Origin: Xiphophorus maculatus
Lineage: Eukaryota; Chordata; Actinopteri; Cyprinodontiformes; Poeciliidae
Reading direction: 5' to 3'
Length of the DNA: 64,000 bases
NCBI RefSeq assembly: GCF_002775205.1
Contig: NC_036450.1
Location: 20,586,479 to 20,650,478 of the forward strand
Part shown: piece by piece, positions 24,670 to 40,406 of the stretch
How the letters are laid out: every line of letters begins with the position of its first letter
How positions within the stretch are numbered: position 1 is the first letter of the stretch
Notes under the pieces: model-generated
What the model was told of the DNA's origin: nothing
Seen by the model: only the letters and a program-made list of their open reading frames with translations
Databases searched by the model: none
Position numbers and translations under genes: made by a program

Positions 24670-25489
24670 CTTGAGTCCTCGCTCCTGGGAGTGAGACGAC
24701 CAGCGAGCCGCGTGTTGTGGTGACGGAGTCTGTGGCGGAGCAGCTCGGAGGGAGAGACGGCAGCAGGCGCCTCGACACCAGGGCCGGGGCGACAAGACGG
24801 GAAGGGAAGCGATCCTCGCAGATTACCTTGGAAAGTGACTGCAGCCGCCACACTCTCAGTTTCTCTCATTCTTGTCCTCGTTCCCTGCTGGGGTGTGTGG
24901 GGAGGGAGGAGAGAGAGGGTGGGGGGGGGGGGGGATGTGAAAGCACATGTAACTGCGGATGGAGATCTTTTGACGTGCACGCAGAGTCAGGAGGCATGGG
25001 AGGAGCGAAGAGAGCCGGAGGAGGTGCTGAAAGGAAGGAGTTAAGCAATTACCTTTTTAGTGTAGGCTTACTCGCTCAGGCGTTGAGCCGTCCCTCTCCC
25101 CGCCCCTCTCCCCGCCCCCCTCGGTAACCTTGCGGGGCGCTGCACGCTGAACCAATTCGGAGCTTACATGCACTTACATCAAGTTTAAGTCCGTGTATGA
25201 CAGATCCAATCTTCTGGGGAATTTGCGGAGCTGAACGGCGCCGGGCCAGCGTGTCTGCGAGAGAACGCGTCAGAAATTCTGGAAAAAGAAAAAAAAAAAA
25301 AATGTCATTAAATAAATAAATAAAAAGCAGTCAGCTGCAGGAGTTAGTAGGTCAGGAGGAGTCTGCATTTTGGGTTTCAGTTCCAACTGGGGTGCAGTGT
25401 TCCTAAGACACTAGAAAATGAAGGCCTGCATCATATGCATTCATAATGGAGGGAGAAAAGTGTGTCAAAATCAGGAACTGGACAGTTAG

Positions 25490-25830
25490 TTATCTTGGGA
25501 TGCACAGAGCTATGGATAAGAAAGTTTGTCCCCTTTAATAGTTTCTTCTGTGTTTTTGGTCACATTTTTGAAGCTCATTAAACAAATGGCTAAATCCAAT
25601 CTGGCCTTTATGGAACAGTAAAGGCTCCACTGCATAAGCAGGTACGAACCCGCCATCAATCTCTTGCCTCGGCTGGCAGCAAGTCGCTCACATCTCTTTG
25701 GAGAAAATCTGCCCCACTTTTCTTCGCAGATTTGTTTTAATTCAGACGTATTGGAGGATTTTTGAGCATAATCTGTCCGTTTGAGGTCATGTCACGGCAT
25801 GTAGATCAGTCATTTGTCTGGACTTTGACA
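25490..25830 (+). repeat. Dispersed fish DNA-transposon relic
   Basis: It contains TTGGTCACATTTTTGAAGCTCATTAAACAAATGG and a GGTACGAACCCGCCATCAA segment that I recognise from a widespread teleost repeat. There is no intact frame or end. Confidence 0.5.
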
Positions 25831-26047
25831 TTTTAATAAATTCACCAAAAGGAAGATGTCGTAACTCGGAAGGCAACATAAGAAGCCAGATAATCTGTAA
25901 ATGCCCAAAAGTATAAAGACCTTAATTTTTTTGTGACATGTCTTGTCGTCTGATGAAATAAAGTGCTTGGGTTTATTGACAACATATGCATGACACAGAT
26001 GCAAGACAGTTTTAGACTGGTTTAGTTAGTAAAGTTAATAAAAAAAA

Positions 26048-26068
26048 ACACACACACACACACACACA
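26048..26068. repeat. CA microsatellite
   Basis: Ten CA dinucleotides after an A run. Similar TG/G-rich runs occur at 23500-23520, 24420-24475 and 40195-40240. Confidence 0.85.
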
Positions 26069-27187
26069 TTATAATGCAGTGTATGCAAATATCTGGTTTT
26101 AGTTGTATATTAGAAAAACAAGAGATCAAATAACAATATTGAGGTTTACCTACGTCATCAATCAAATTACAAGCTTTAGATGTTTTTAATATTAGGATTG
26201 CAAAAGTGCACACAAAGCAACTTAGGTTAGAGAGTGGGAGAAAACACTAAGAAACAAAAGACAACAACTAACGAGTACCAAGAAATCTTTCACTTTTGGT
26301 AACAATACCGCAAAGTATAAGACAAACAAAAATCTGTTAAGTCTTCAGAAAAGAAACAAAATCAAACCAGAAACAAAACCAGGCTTTGTTTGGTAAACTT
26401 ACACTCAATTAGAAAAGTGTGAAAGCAAAAGAAGAAAGCACAAGACCACATTTGTCCAGGCTGTGCTGCTCACACCTAAAGAAAAGTCTGGACAAGCCTC
26501 ATACTGGAATAATATATCTGAAATGACAAATGATATTTTACTTTCCTTTCATGCTGTTCACAAAAAAAGTTCATTCTGAAGCCAATTTCCTTAGAATAAT
26601 AGAAAAGTCTGTACTTTTCTTCAAGTATTGGAGTTTCACCTCCAATACTTGTTCTATATTTCATTCTTCTAGGAATCGACTGACTCAACAAAGTCAAAGG
26701 ACTTTTTCCCCCTTGGCTCTCTTCTGAACTTCCTTGACCTTCCTCAGTCCGTTCATTAGCTTTGTCGACAGTCTTGCCACTACACGCGTACAAACTGTTC
26801 CAATTCTCTTTCAGCAAAGGGATGCGATTAGTTTGCGAGTCCCGTCACGCTTCCTCTTTTTGTCGACTCAGTGGATTCATTTGCAAAGGGTTTGTGAATT
26901 CAGTCAGTCTGGTTTTTGACAGAGCACAATGGTTCACAGGTGTCTGCTGTATTTTCAATATCAAGTCACAAAAAAGAAATAAGCCTCCGTTATGAGTAAA
27001 TGGAAATTCATCATAAGCTATAGTGTGATAATAAAAGAGCAGGAGCCTGACATCGGTTTTTTTTTTCTTTTTTTTTTCTGCAGGTACAACATGCGACTGT
27101 GCAGGACATGTGTGTGATGGACAGTGGGGAGTTTGGCCGTTGTGTGGTTCTTTTGACAGACATTCAAATCATTTCCCCCTGTTGTTG

Positions 27188-27221
27188 CTGGAGGTAGAGG
27201 CGAAGAAGCCTCTACCTCCAG
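27188..27221. repeat. Perfect 14-bp inverted repeat
   Basis: The arm CTGGAGGTAGAGGC and its exact complement are separated by GAAGAA. In RNA it would form a stable 14-bp hairpin. It lies about 100 bases downstream of a strong plus-strand acceptor-like tract ending CTGCAG at 27083. Confidence 0.85.
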
Positions 27222-28933
27222 AAGATTTGTGTGATTCTAAGGAGAGAGATGTTCAACGGTTCTGTGAAACCAGCCACTGTCTCAACAGCACGGGGTGCAA
27301 TGCGGACAACTATCAGGTTCTTCACCTTTGTGTCCGCTTGCTTCACATTGTCTTCCTCTTGTCAGCTGTGGACAGGTGGAGAACCTCCAGGCAAATAGAA
27401 AGTTATCCGCTCCTCTTCATTTCATTTGGTGCATTGTGTCCTTTAAAGATGATTATTTGACTAGTGAAATGAATAACTCTGATGCATTTGAATTTTCTAA
27501 ACAGCATTGAAGCTCAAATATAAAATTCATGCCAGCAGTAGAAGTTTTTTTTTGTTTTTTGACCAAATCTCTATAGAATGAGATTTTAGGTAGCAGAGTG
27601 AGGAAATGTACTCAGTCTGTCCTACAGCAGCATAACTAAGAATATATTTTTGTGCTGAATCTGAAGTAAATATCGTAAAAACAAACTAAACTATTTGCTG
27701 TCATAATTTAATTATAAATGTTCAGCTTAACGTCAAACAATCTGAAAACGATTTACAGTGTTTATCTTACTGTATGTCCAAATGTGGTACAACACAATTG
27801 TACTTGTTTCGGTGAACACAAACAGCGCCATCTAGTGAGCATTTACTTAAACAGCACTTCACTCCCAAATAAATCTGTTTCAAAAGACCTTTTGTCCTGA
27901 ATGAAAACAATAAAATCATTAAAATTTTTTCGAAATTGTTCGTCCATTTGCGATACTTGCTTAATAGATGTAGAGTCAGAAGGCTGGTGCTGTTTACGTT
28001 GTAATGTCTGTCACACGGGAACAGAAACTTACGTAACACAAAACCAGGGACACAGACAGCTAATTTAAAGAGTAGCATTTACCCAAGTCATATGGTTTTG
28101 AACTGAAGTACCTTGAGAGAATCCACACTTCTTTTGAGCTGTCATAAAAACAGTGAAATATAATTAAGAAGAACATTGAAGTCAAGGACATTCAAATATT
28201 TATGTTATTTTATTTTGATTGAAAGTCAGATTTGACTAACTTTCTCGTTAGAAAACCTAATTTTCATTTAAATATTTGTAACCAGTTTTCCTAATATGGA
28301 AGTACTTCATATTTTATACAAACACCGAACATACAATTCCCTGCTTACAAAGTCTTTCTAAAATATACATTTCCTCCAGTATATGCTTTTGGGGTCATCA
28401 ATAACTCAGTCTGTGCTGGCTTATTGTCATGTCATCTATGGCGGCCTCTGGTGGTGTGTTTTATTGTTGCACATAATTTGCCTTTGTACTGTTTTTTTTT
28501 TTTATCCAAAAGTTTTGATTGAACTTTCACAACCCTTTATGCCACGATTCAGATTTTGTAAAGGACTCGGGAGCCGAGATTATTTGTAATTAAGACAAAA
28601 AAAAAAGAAAACAAAACAAGTAACAACTTACAAAACCGCGAGTGGAGAATATAGCGTGGGCAACGTAAGAGGCCAGCAGGAAATGGCAGCGAATGAGAGA
28701 CTTTAATACTGGGGGTTGATTACTGACAAAATACAGGTAGGTGATTACAAACCTGGCGCAGCTGGGAGAGGAGACACATATTTTCGTTGTTTGCCAATAA
28801 ACATCAAAGAAGAAGAAGGGGAGGCAAACAGGGAGCCAGGCTGTGGGACAAAATAAATAAAACAGTTATTACATTTTTGAAGAAAACAGGATTATATATA
28901 AGAATTTAGATTAAAGGGAGATACTCTGGTCCA

Positions 28934-31900
28934 TACGGAAGAGGATTAGGGCCACCGAAAAAATAATTCTGAGTTTAAAGTCCGAATTCTGAGAATAAAG
29001 TCAGAATTCTGAGAATAAAGTCAGAATTCTGAGTTTAAAGTCAGAATTCTGAGTTTAAGGTCAGAATTCTGAGATTAAAGTCAGAATTCTGAGAATAAAG
29101 TCAGAAGTCAGAATTCTGAGATTAAAGTCAGAATTCTGAGTTTAAAGTCAGAATTCTGAGAATAAAGTCAGAATTCTGAGTTTAAGGTCAGAATTCTGAG
29201 ATTAAAGTCAGAATTCTGAGTTTAAACTCAGAATTCTGAGAATAAAGTCCGAATTCTGAGAATAAAGTCAGAATTCTGAGAATAAAGTCAGAATTCTGAG
29301 TTTAAAGTCAGAATTCTGAGTTTAAGGTCAGAATTCTGAGATTAAAGTCAGAATTCTGAGAATAAAGTCAGAAGTCAGAATTCTGAGATTAAAGTCAGAA
29401 TTCTGAGTTTAAAGTCAGAATTCTGAGTTTAAAGTCAGAATTCTGAGAATAAAGTCAGAATTCTGAGTTTAAGGTCAGAATTCTGAGATTAAAGTCAGAA
29501 TTCTGAGTTTAAGGTCAGAATTCTGAGATTAAAGTCAGAATTCTGAGTTTAAACTCAGAATTCTGAGAATAAAGTCAGAAGTCAGAATTCTGAGTTTAAA
29601 GTCAGAATTCTGAGAATAAAGACAGAATTCTGAGTTTAAAGTCAGAATTCTGAGAATAAAGTCAGAATTCTGAGTTTAAAGTCAGAATTCTGAGATTAAA
29701 GTCAGAATTCTGAGTTTAAAGTCAGACTTCTGAGAATAAAGTCAGAATTCTGAGTTTAAAGTCAGAATTCTGAGAATAAAGTCAGAATTCTGAGAATAAA
29801 GTCAGAAGTCAGAATTCTGAGATTAAAGTCAGAATTCTGAGATTAAAGTCAGAATTCTGAGTTTAAAGTCAGAAGTCAGAATTCTGAGTTTAAAGTCAGA
29901 ATTCTGAGAATAAAGTCAGAATTCTGTGAATAAAGTCAGAATTCTGAGAATAAAGTCAGAATTCTGAGATTAAAGTCAGAATTCTGAGAATAAAGACAGA
30001 ATTCTGAGAATAAAGTCAGAATTCTGAGAATAAAGTCAGAAGTCAGAATTCTGAGATTAAAGTCAGAATTCTGAGATTAAAGTCAGAATTCTGAGAATAA
30101 AGTCAGAATTCTGAGAATAAAGTCAGAAGTCAGAATTCTGAGATTAAAGTCAGAATTCTGAGATTAAAGTCAGAATTCTGAGAATAAAGTCAGAAGTCAG
30201 AATTCTGAGTTTAAAGTCAGAATTCTGAGAATAAAGTCAGAATTCTGTGAATAAAGTCAGAATTCTGAGAATAAAGTCAGAATTCTGAGATTAAAGTCAG
30301 AATTCTGAGAATAAAGACAGAATTCTGAGTTTAAAGTCAGAATTCTGAGAATAAAGTCAGAATTCTGAGAATAAAGTCAGAAGTCAGAATTCTGAGTTTA
30401 AAGTCAGAATTCTGAGAATAAAGTCAGAATTCTGTGAATAAAGTCAGAATTCTGAGAATAAAGTCAGAAGTCAGAATTCTGAGATTAAAGTCAGAATTCT
30501 GAGAATAAAGACAGAATTCTGAGTTTAAAGTCAGAAGTCAGAATTCTGAGTTTAAAGTCAGAATTCTGAGTTTAAAGTCAGAATTCTGAGATTAAAGTCA
30601 GAATTCTGAGTTTAAAGTCAGAATTCTGAGAATAAAGTCAGAAGTCAGAATTCTGAGATTAAAGTCAGAATTCTGAGTTTAAAGTCAGACTTCTGAGAAT
30701 AAAGTCAGAATTCTGAGTTTAAAGTCAGAATTCTGAGAATAAAGTCAGAATTCTGAGAATAAAGTCAGAAGTCAGAATTCTGAGATTAAAGTCAGAATTC
30801 TGAGTTTAAAGTCAGAATTCTGAGAATAAAGTCAGAATTCTGTGAATAAAGTCAGAATTCTGAGAATAAAGTCAGAAGTCAGAATTCTGAGATTAAAGTC
30901 AGAATTCTGAGTTTAAAGTCAGAATTCTGAGAATAAAGTCAGAATTCTGTGAATAAAGTCAGAATTCTGAGAATAAAGTCAGAAGTCAGAATTCTGAGAA
31001 TAAAGTCAGAATTCTGAGTTTAAAGTCAGAATTCTGAGAATAAAGACAGAATTCTGAGTTTAAAGTCAGAATTCTGAGAATAAAGTCAGAATTCTGAGAA
31101 TAAAGTCAGAAGTCAGAATTCTGAGTTTAAAGTCAGAATTCTGAGAATAAAGTCAGAAGTCAGAATTCTGAGATTAAAGTCAGAATTCTGAGTTTAAAGT
31201 CAGACTTCTGAGAATAAAGTCAGAATTCTGAGTTTAAAGTCAGAATTCTGAGAATAAAGTCAGAATTCTGAGAATAAAGTCAGAAGTCAGAATTCTGAGT
31301 TTAAAGTCAGAATTCTGAGATTAAAGTCAGAATTCTGAGAATAAAGACAGAAGTCAGAATTCTGAGTTTAAAGTCAGAATTCTGAGAATAAAGTCAGAAT
31401 TCTGTGAATAAAGTCAGAATTCTGAGAATAAAGTCAGAAGTCAGAATTCTGAGAATAAAGTCAGAAGTCAGAATTCTGAGATTAAAGTCAGAATTCTGAG
31501 AATAAAGACAGAATTCTGAGTTTAAAGTCAGAATTCTGAGAATAAAGTCAGAATTCTGAGAATAAAGTCAGAAGTCAGAATTCTGAGTTTAAAGTCAGAA
31601 TTCTGAGAATAAAGTCAGAATTCTGTGAATAAAGTCAGAAGTCAGAATTCTGAGATTAAAGTCAGAATTCTGAGAATAAAGACAGAATTCTGAGTTTAAA
31701 GTCAGAATTCTGAGAATAAAGTCAGAATTCTGAGAATAAAGTCAGAAGTCAGAATTCTGAGTTTAAAGTCAGAATTCTGAGTTTAAAGTCAGAATTCTGA
31801 GAATAAAGACAGAATTCTGAGTTTAAAGTCAGAATTCTGAGATTAAAGTCAGAATTCTGAGTTTAAAGTCAGAATTCTGAGAATAAAGACAGAATTCTGA

Positions 31901-32175
31901 GAATAAAGTCAGAATTCTGAGAATAAAGTCAGAATTCTGAGAATAGAGTCAGAATTTTGAGTTTAAAGTCAGAATTCTGAGAATAAAGTCAGAATTCTGA
32001 GAATAAAGACAGAATTCTGAGTTTAAAGTCAGAATTCTGAGAATAGAGTCAGAATTCTGAGAATAAAGTCAGAATTCTGAGTTTAAAGTCAGAATTCTGA
32101 GAATAAAGTCAGAATTCTGGCTTTAATCTCAGAATTCTTTTTTTTTTTTTTCAGTGGCCCTAATCCTCTTCCGTA
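28934..32175. mobile_element. Foldback-like element filled with a 20-bp satellite
   Basis: The ends are near-identical inverted repeats TACGGAAGAGGATTAGGGCCAC (left 28934-28955; right 32154-32175), each followed by an A- or T-tract. They enclose about 3.2 kb of tandem repeats. The outside 6-mers GGTCCA (28928-28933) and GATCCA (32176-32181) may be a one-mismatch target duplication. No transposase is inside. A right-hand SINE-like sequence abuts it. Confidence 0.8.
28965..32138. repeat. 20-bp tandem satellite, about 150 copies
   Basis: The unit is AAAGTCAGAATTCTGAGAAT with interchangeable arms GAATAAAG, GTTTAAAG and GATTAAAG. The core TCAGAATTCTGA is a perfect palindrome with a GAATTC site in nearly every unit. 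About two dozen units carry a 7-bp duplication (GTCAGAAGTCAGAATTC). The copies are very similar, implying recent expansion or homogenisation. Confidence 0.97.
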
Positions 32176-32179
32176 GATC

Positions 32180-32260
32180 CACACTCCAGCATAGTAGATG
32201 GCGATAATACCTCTTAACGTTAGATGTCACCCGCCAGTAAAAATCAGAAAGAAGAAGACA
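32180..32260 (+). repeat. SINE-like dispersed repeat
   Basis: CACTCCAGCATAGTAGATGGCG followed by CCGCCAGTAAAAATCAGAAAGAAGAAG matches a frequent teleost dispersed repeat that ends in AAGAAG. A similar ending (GCCAATAAACATCAAAGAAGAAG) occurs at 28788-28815, left of the satellite element. Confidence 0.5.
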
Positions 32261-32676
32261 GGCTGTGGGAAGGAGAATAAAGAGGAGGGGAGCAAATGGG
32301 GATATATGGGAAGAAGGTTTACTACGCCATGAAACCTAAGCACAAAAGCGCAATGGCCATGCAAGGATTAAGCAAGAAACTAAATACAAAGGGATAAACT
32401 GATTAAGCAACAGCCATGTTTATATAAATGAGTAATACAACAATAATCAAAATAAAACGGATGAAAACCAAAACTCAAGACACTCGATCGTGACACTTTG
32501 TGTTCCCCTGTGCTGACAAGCTTCATGGAAATACTGAGTTCATTTCCGATTGACTTAGCACTTGTCCAACTCACTCCACACAGAGCCAATACTATACCTG
32601 CTTTAGTGACCATGCAATCGCTGTGCTTCATCGAACAGAAGATCCTCCTGACAGTAACCTCATAGACAATGCGTGA

Positions 32677-32869
32677 CAAGGGTATTCAACTCCAGTCCTC
32701 AAGTCCTGCAGTGTTTAGGTGACTACCTGCTCTAACAGACCTGAATCAAATGGCTCAATTGCCTCCACAGTAGGTAGCCAAGTTTTATAGAGTCCTGCTG
32801 GTGACGTATTTTCATTTTTGTCTCCTATTAAAGATTGCAGGGGACTGGCCCTCGAGTTGAATAACCCTG
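32677..32869. mobile_element. Short MITE with GGGTATTCAACTC ends
   Basis: The left end CAAGGGTATTCAACTCCAG and the reversed right end CAGGGTTATTCAACTCGAG form inverted repeats around 193 bp, including CCTGAATCAAATGGCT. This is a very common teleost hAT-type MITE. No clean target duplication is visible. Confidence 0.7.
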
Positions 32870-33679
32870 ACTTATAGAGTGCCAACAGTTCTATTTAAAA
32901 TTGTTATCAAAAAGCATGCATTTTTTAAAGAAACTAAATGTTGAATTTTCATTATCTGTAAGGCATATTATTCAAAATGATCAAAAATAAAGGCTTAAAA
33001 TGTCTATTTTTCTAAATATAGTACATTTGTTTACATTTTTGAAGCTGAAATAGTTACATTTTTTCTATGGTATTCTACATTTTTTAGCTGTACAGTATAT
33101 GTAATCCTTAAAACAGACACACACCTTTCACCATAGATAAATGTAATAATTCACAAGCGTCACCAGCAACAGCACAATCCCAAGAGGAAGTGGCACTGAC
33201 TAAATGAAACTGTAATGTGCTGTTCTATTTACTTCTCTATGAAAGATGGCAGTAAAAAAGTTAAAAAAAAAAAAAAAACTTAATCCCTACTGCAAAATGT
33301 ATTTTCACCATGACGTACCAGAAATAAGTCGTTTGAACCAAACTTTAGTTTATTTTCTCATAACCGTCTGTTGTGATCACCTTCATTTACAGTAAATAAA
33401 GCCGCGGCTTCATTTAAAGCTGCAGTCACGTTTCTTATCCGTGCACAAACACGAGGAACAAAAAAATAAATCCAAGTTGCTTTATTTTTAAAACTAAATT
33501 ACATGTCGAACCAAACAGATGGCGTTACAGGCAGAGACCTGAGAACAGTGTGCAAATGGACGGATATCTGTCACAACTAACGAGTTGGAAAACAAACATG
33601 ACGGAGTCATCCATAAGGTATTTGGGTTCGTTGGTTCTCTCGATTCACATTATAAATTGCGGTTCACAGTTTTGTGTTA

Positions 33680-34430
33680 CAGTGTTGTGAAAAAGCGATT
33701 ACATCCTATACCTAATAGCTGGTTGGACCACCTTTAGTGGCAGAAAACAGTGCTGTCAACACTCTGACATAACTCACAAAGAACCTTTTTGGTGGAATGC
33801 AACATTTTGGTCCACTCTTCTTAGCAAATAAGACAATAAAACCTTAGTTTTATCGTTTTAACCACTTAGAGATAGACTTGCTGGTATTTTGGGTCATTGT
33901 TATGACGCGTGACCCAAATGGTGTACTGCTGTCTCTGTATTATATCTTTATAAGTTCATTTATTTTTCACCTTTTTTGGTCTTATCAGCACCTGTATGTT
34001 TTTGATTGACAAATTTTGTTATTTTAACCACCATTGGTTGAAGCAGTGGAATTTATTGCCATGCCCTCTTCTTAAATATTAATTGTTGGTGTTTTGCTGT
34101 TTTTATTATAACTTGCACTTTTGAGACTTCTTAGCCTACTTCATGTTGTCAGACAAGTTGTACTTAAGTGACTTTTTTATTCAGCAATTTTAATCAGACC
34201 TTTGTGCATGTAAACCATGTAAAAATGTGTCAATTCATAATTTAAGAAAAAATATATATTTTGTCAAATTGTCTGGTGGGGTTGGATAACTTTTAAATGA
34301 ACTCTTCATTGAGAACTATTATTATGTTCAATAAGGCTATCTTTATATGATATCAAAATTTGTTTGATGATCCAAAACCTTTTTAATGTGTATGACAAAA
34401 CAAGCAAAAATAAAAGAGGACATGTTCTTT
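33680..34430 (+). repeat. Dispersed fish DNA-transposon relic 3' of dipk1b
   Basis: It begins GTTGTGAAAAAGCGATTACA, includes TAGCCTACTTCATGTTGTCAGACA and ends TTGTTTGATGATCCAAAACC with TGACAAAACAAGCAAAAATA. These are typical segments of one teleost DNA element. It occupies most of the space just beyond the dipk1b stop. A related short fragment (TAGCCTACTTCGTGTCGTCA) sits at about 36850 in dipk1b intron 2. Confidence 0.55.
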
Positions 34431-34571
34431 TACACGATCCTCTATCTCCGTTCAGTGTAGGGTGATAATCACACAAATGATTGAAACAGTTACGCTATTT
34501 GGCAAAACTATAGATTTTCTCTTGTTTTGTATAATTCGTGAGACAGAACAGCTGATTGGTTACGTCTGCTT

Positions 34572-38532
<3,961 letters not shown>

Positions 38533-38990
38533 CCTGAGCGGCAGTGAGGAGGCGGCAGCGGAGCGAGAAAGCGGAGATCCCCCGTCAGATCACATCCTCA
38601 CAGCAGCCTGCGCGCCACGCGGTCGCACTCATAATTATGACGCACTTTATGCCGCCCTTGCATGTAAATATGCCTTCTGAATCAGGGTAATTTTTTTCTT
38701 TTAGCATTAATCTCTCGCTCCAAGAGAAAAAGCAGGAATATCCGGAACGCGTCCTTGAAATAGAGGAACTTCAGCCTCCATAAGGGCTTTTATATGTATA
38801 TATATATAAAAAATACATCACAAAGACAGAAGAAAGGGATGCCCCCGATTCCAAAAAATAATCATAAGCTAACGCTCTTCCTTATCCCACCAAAAAATAG
38901 CAACAATGATGCAGGCGGTGTGTCGCGCGATGCGCTCTCAGCTCAGCTCCGCGCTCTTTTAAAGGGACAGGCGCCAATCGAGAGAGGCGC
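38533..38990 (-). promoter_or_regulatory. Promoter and 5' UTR region of dipk1b
   Basis: This is the sequence immediately upstream of the dipk1b ATG. It contains CpG-rich patches near 38560-38630 and 38920-38990. A TATAAAAG box lies on the minus strand at 38787-38794, and a second TATA-like CTTTAAAA sits near 38955-38965. Either could set the start site; the sequence does not decide between them. Confidence 0.45.
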
Positions 38991-40193
38991 TTTTATTTCC
39001 GCCGACATATAATGGAGAACGATCCATTTATTTATTTATTTTTATTTGAAGCAGGTTTTCTTTTTTTTTTTTTTTTTTTTTTTAGAAAAAAATAGTATCA
39101 CCCTTACATACAAGTACATATTAAAAAAATTGTCCAGCTACACAATTACATTGAATTAAGTAAAAATCTCATAGACCTTTAAAAAAAAAAAAATCAATTC
39201 ATAACATTGAGTGATGTTGCAAGCGTTTTGGGTTGATCATTTTGATCATTATGGCTTTTCAGAAAAAGAAAAAAAAACATTACAAAACATCAATAAAAAG
39301 TGATTTTTAAAACAGAAATGTAGTCCTACTGAATATAGTTATGCGCTGCACACTTAAAGCTCTTTATGGCATCAGTGCAGCGCTGCAGGCAGGCCCAGGT
39401 TTATGGTGACCCTTCAGCTTAGTCTTATCAGTACACTCTGCCAAAACAGGCCCTTTGAGGAAATTCATCAGGCAGTGAACCAATACCAATTAAGACAAGC
39501 ATTGGTGCTTTTAGCAGTGTGAGCTGGTGCCATGCTGGTCAGCAGAGGCAGAACGTGCTCTAACATTTGCTGTTGGATGGGTGTGCCTCGATTTCCCAAA
39601 TAAATGCAAATTGTGCCGTCCGTCTTCTCCTTAGATTTTAGCATCGCCTGAGGCCAAGGAACGGCTCAACAGAAGAAGTACAGCAGCTTGTGTACGGCCG
39701 CGGCTCCACATTGTGAACATCCACCCCTCTTTTGAATGAGATGTCTTTTACAATCCTTTCGAGGTTTTTCACGTCAGGTGTGGACTTTCTCTTCTTCACG
39801 CGGCACCGTGAACGGAAAATCTCCTTCAGCAACCACCTTGTTGTGGGGAGCGAGTCACTGACCGCTCCGGATAACTGCCATGTCAGCAAAATAGTTGCAA
39901 AGTTTGGCTTTTCATTAGCTGTAAGCCATGATAATCAAATTGAACAGAAAAAAAAGTGCTTGATAGATATCACTCTGCCTTCAAAAGAAGTTTGAGTTTG
40001 AATTCCATTGTTGAAATGAACAAACATTTCAGTGGCATTGCAGTTTGTTGTTAAGTAGCTTTAAATCCACCAAAAAAGTGAGCTCACCAGTAAAATATAT
40101 TTTGTCTCTTAAATTAGTTTGAAAACACTGAATAAATTGATTATGCAAAAGGAAAACATGACAAGAGTAAAAATATATTTATATATTTATCTC

Positions 40194-40240
40194 TGTGTGT
40201 GTGTGTGTGGGGGGGGGGGGTATAGGGGTGTGTGTGTAAA
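40194..40240. repeat. TG and poly-G microsatellite
   Basis: TG dinucleotides, then about 12 G, then more TG. It lies between dipk1b and the short spliced transcript. Confidence 0.8.
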
Positions 40241-40406
40241 GGTATGTGGACTGGACTTGACCTGCTCTAAAGAAACTTCTAACTGCCTATTGTAATAGTT
40301 TAAACACCAAATAATAATAATATTTCTTTAGCACACGGTTTAAGCCGTCTTGCTGCCATCGCAAAAGCTAATATGTACCGTTTTCCTTTTCTCTGTGAAT
40401 TTTCCA

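Larger units (their letters stand above)
24570..25140 (-). promoter_or_regulatory. CpG-rich promoter block of the poly-Q gene
   Basis: A GC-rich block with several GC boxes (CCCCGCCCC repeats near 25090-25115) on either side of G-runs. It directly precedes the CAG-repeat exon on the minus strand. No TATA box is evident near it. Confidence 0.45.
25840..28925. other. Gene-poor interval upstream of the poly-Q gene
   Basis: It contains the CA repeat and the 14-bp hairpin. ORFs of about 110 codons at 26476-26817 (minus) and 27110-27460 (plus) have no family features and are probably chance. Confidence 0.5.

Noticed and set aside
24567-24980. 137-codon minus ORF with a serine run, and an alanine-run ORF in the third frame
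   Set aside because: These are the other frames of the CAG repeat. Only the glutamine frame joins in phase with the next exon.
26476-26817. 113-codon minus ORF
   Set aside because: No splice signals, no recognisable domain, AT-rich context.
28965-32138. CRISPR array
   Set aside because: Units are contiguous 20-bp tandem repeats without spacers, in vertebrate DNA.
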